NCBI GenBank assembly: GCA_031288615.1
Contig: JAITRC010000013.1
Location: 26,682-90,681 of the forward strand
Direction of reading: 5' to 3'
Length of the DNA stretch: 64,000 nucleotides
From: Tannerellaceae bacterium
GTDB lineage: Bacteria > Bacteroidota > Bacteroidia > Bacteroidales > Tannerellaceae
This document shows positions 63,101-64,000 of this stretch, piece after piece. Below the pieces are notes generated by a model that ran no database searches, was not told the DNA's origin, and worked only from the letters and a program-made list of their open reading frames with translations. Each line of letters starts with the position of its first letter. Position 1 is the first letter of the stretch. Both the position numbers and the translations under genes were made by a program.

Positions 63101-64000
63101 ACGCACCGCTTACCTCCTCGACGCGCTCCATGACTCCGACAACCAGACCAATGACGCCACCGCCTTCCTCAACAACCGCATCAACGCCCTCATCAACGCA
63201 CACACCCTCTACACCCAAGCCAACAATCTCGTCACCGCCTCCGCTCAAACCGATTTCGCCGCCACTTCCAACGCCAATGCCGCCCGTAACGCCTACTCCA
63301 ACGCTCTCCAAGACGCCGGCTTCGACAACGGCACCGACGACCTCTTCCAAGCCGTCAACGACGCCTACTCCTACGCCATCGCCATCGCTGACATCACCCG
63401 CAACGCCTACTACTTCGCCACCGCCGCCGCCATTGACGCCCTCAACGCCTTCACCATCGCCACCGCTCACGACCATTCCGCCCTCCAAACCGCCACCATT
63501 GCCGCCGCCGATGCCGTCTCCGCCCGCTACGCCTACACCAGAGCCATCGCCTTCACCGCCGTCACCCTCAATGCCTCCACCAACACCGCCGCCAACGCCG
63601 TCTCCACCCTCAACGCCTCCAACGACGCCGACGAACGCCTCGCCGACGCCCTCAACGCCCTCAATGACGCCAAAACCCGCTACCAATCCCTCAAAGACGC
63701 CTACGACGACGCCAACCCTCCCACCCCTCCCACCCCTCCCACCCCTCCCACCCCCCCCCTCGCCCTCATCCCCACCTCACCCGCCTCCGACCCCGCCTTC
63801 GGCTCACCCACCTCACCCGCCTTCGGCTCACCCGCCTCCGACCCCGCCTCCTCCTCCCTCTACTTCACCCTCTCCGGCATCCCCCTCGGCTCCCACCCCC
63901 CCCCCCCCCCCCCCCCCGCCCGCCGCCGCGCCGCCCCCCCCCCCCCCCCGCGGCCCCGCCCCCCGGCGCGGCCGCGCGCGCGGGGGGGCGCGGGGCCGCG
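60186..64000 (+). CDS. Giant Ala/Asp/Tyr-rich 14-residue-repeat exported protein, probable T9SS cargo (3' end beyond window)
   Basis: An uninterrupted reading frame of at least 1,271 codons, checked codon by codon, open at the window end. Residues 1-23 form a signal peptide (cleavage near VRA-DD). About residues 38-449 are 14-residue repeats of the form D-S-x3-A-[ND]-x-Y-x2-A-x-x. Residues ~450-1178 are helical, Ala-rich, with the Tyr/Phe 14-residue rhythm returning in the last third. A Pro-Thr linker starts at 1179, then SPAFGS repeats, then [11 protein letters not shown] at 1225-1235, resembling the start of a T9SS C-terminal domain. There is one internal Met (residue 340), very few Trp/Cys, and nearly all codons end in C. 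The frame beyond 63895 is unreliable. Not a family I know. Confidence 0.8.
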   Translation, partial: MIHLYIRAAAVCLIAALVQGVRADDPPSLDDVNDAAEVVSLAQDVYDQIYTNAVVAHQAYAFAQVDSSNEATLHERAQIDSTNKANAYALKRTDSLYTADLYYDAHSDLNNKATAYTNAQADSAAKAVAYANARADSFTYANLYNLAIAYANARADSATAHQNLLNAHAQFANAHTNYTNALADSANAHLALNIILANHAANTQDYATAQDDSISALLAYTDAHFTLLNTTQTYTNAKADSATAHTNYTDTQADSTAYADLYYDAYNDSLSAANLYFPAQADSATAHTNYTDARADSTHFADLYFPTHAYALEKAARYQDAQLAYANVAAAYAQAQIDSMDAALVYDLAKQDSTHAADEYPLAQLDSTEKANIYFPAQADADLFADRYQTAKQDSADKITAQAQAQQNAENKAQELETAQANLSETTAAYLAAQQDSATHYAAYTAFVVAAYTAAIPGATTSPDHIDEYLDYLKALNHIPQNITDLNQNLFELTSKEHLLVAKVKALLDTLNSSWSYSVVTNPRLYAARIQVNQYLTSASYYINAAANIFNPRNSPETRIEAAELICKYEPGIDVLPGADTLIAYASAHAKTFAARAAAFDAASDSAHIYSFLGSACDFVVATARASLAATHDNAPARFADSQDNWAFLDSAQHVAANALQAAGSAIQAANTAKNFANDFDTQHLDDINDLANTIDSYQGDIAQSNFLVQSNALDILSIPQDQQLALTWQNYLEAFEALDNAYLTYIPFRDVADNARYAFYQAQTAADNAQNDYYSAVQARAQANDQAAQAVAEANSLLQAANHTRSIAEAAFTPYNFARYAAVSAFDRLVYTNNRANTTRADFLTRARVARDYYDTYFLPLVRAQLAYDEAFILEQIALAPYIEANELTSTARERFYQAFDLANFRRDRYYDAIDLAQAALQDYTAALATTRDARNAFTYANFHTGLTRNDYYLAITNRDRTFDNLNLAIERTAYLLDALHDSDNQTNDATAFLNNRINALINAHTLYTQANNLVTASAQTDFAATSNANAARNAYSNALQDAGFDNGTDDLFQAVNDAYSYAIAIADITRNAYYFATAAAIDALNAFTIATAHDHSALQTATIAAADAVSARYAYTRAIAFTAVTLNASTNTAANAVSTLNASNDADERLADALNALNDAKTRYQSLKDAYDDANPPTPPTPPTPPTPPLALIPTSPASDPAFGSPTSPAFGSPASDPASSSLYFTLSGIPLGSHPPPPPPPARRRAAPPPPPRPRPPARPRARGGAGP
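60297..61533 (+). repeat. Array of about 28 coding repeats of 42 bp (14 residues)
   Basis: Asp-Ser (GAC TCC type) recurs at exact multiples of 42 bp from 60381 to 61491 (26 units), with a single 18-bp phase break near 60600-60660. Two weaker units precede and one follows. Two stretches of the type GCCGACTCCGCTACCGCCCA (near 60901 and 61027) are almost identical, pointing to recent duplication. Confidence 0.85.
63719..63759. repeat. Four 9-bp repeats (CCCACCCCT) with G-quadruplex potential on the minus strand
   Basis: Four tandem copies encode Pro-Thr-Pro repeats and end in nine C. The minus strand has more than four runs of three or more G with one-base spacers, a classic quadruplex pattern. 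It lies about 140 bp before the sequence breaks down. Confidence 0.8.
63895..64000. other. Low-complexity C/G homopolymer at contig end, probably artefact
   Basis: Long C runs, then mixed GC-only sequence with no A or T, unlike anything else in the window. It looks like base-calling or assembly failure, and no biology should be read from it. Confidence 0.75.

Noticed and set aside
61269..63686. Long open frames on the minus strand (for example 61269-62357 and 62784-63686), rich in Gly, Val and Glu
   Set aside because: They are mirror images of the C-ending codons of the plus-strand repeat protein, which forbid stops on the other strand. They lack credible starts, promoters and domains.
63895..64000. 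GC-only terminal sequence as a regulatory or structural element
   Set aside because: Long homopolymers and the lack of any A or T fit a sequencing or assembly artefact at a contig end.

Overview
The window looks like part of a chromosome from the Bacteroidota, most likely order Bacteroidales. The evidence is many exact copies of the Bacteroidetes -7 promoter box (TAnnTTTG), a type III glutamine synthetase, LL-diaminopimelate aminotransferase, TamB, and two type IX secretion (T9SS) genes: porE, an OmpA-type lipoprotein, and porX, a response regulator fused to a PglZ domain. No insertion sequence, CRISPR array, rRNA or phage gene was seen. One tRNA gene (Gly-CCC) is present. The last ~105 bases are C/G homopolymer debris typical of a contig end.

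Layout. 0-10.4 kb (mostly minus): an M13 peptidase lipoprotein, an orphan secreted protein, then one long minus-strand operon: glycogen-type GT4, GH57, NfnA/SudB-like flavoprotein, tyrA, dprA, coaBC and a bile-acid-symporter-family transporter. 10.5-14.5 kb (plus): clpB, then hisH-hisA. 14.5-17.5 kb (minus): rplU-rpmA-lysA-glycosyltransferase. 17.6-21.7 kb (plus): gmd, an OmpA-family porin and an undecaprenyl-phosphate sugar transferase. 21.7-28.5 kb (minus): argB, an M23 peptidase and tamB. 28.5-30.5 kb (plus): tRNA-Gly, cca, folB. 30.5-36.5 kb (minus): anaerobic sulfatase maturase with a Ser-type sulfatase, porE, lpxH and a DUF59 Fe-S protein. 36.5-41.9 kb (plus): a GH3/serine-hydrolase fusion, recR, tsaB, hemW. 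41.9-43.8 kb (minus): an AT-rich Mrr-like nuclease candidate and alkD. 43.8-51.7 kb (minus): a nitrogen-assimilation block (asnB, glnA type III, asnA, amtB, glnK, and a putative outer-membrane barrel), with a structured intergenic element before glnK. 51.7-53.8 kb: dapF-dapL (lysine and peptidoglycan).

54.0-60.1 kb is a minus-strand operon headed by porX. It carries four glycosyltransferase genes: a GT2, a STELLO/DUF288 protein with a C10 homopolymer in its coding sequence, a GT39-like membrane enzyme, and a GT2 fused in frame to a LolA-like domain. Divergent from porX, only 62 bp away, starts an open reading frame that runs uninterrupted from 60186 to the window end (at least 1,271 codons). 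It encodes a signal peptide, an exact 14-residue Ala/Asp/Tyr-rich repeat array of about 28 units, further helical repeat sequence, a Pro-Thr linker, and what looks like the first part of a T9SS C-terminal sorting domain. My reading is that this is a very large, fibre-like T9SS cargo whose gene sits beside a T9SS regulator and glycosylation genes; this is the most novel content of the window.

Two window-scale oddities stand out. Strand composition flips sharply near 33.0 kb, inside the sulfatase gene, and several promoters place the -7 box only 4-6 bases before the start codon, implying leaderless mRNAs.
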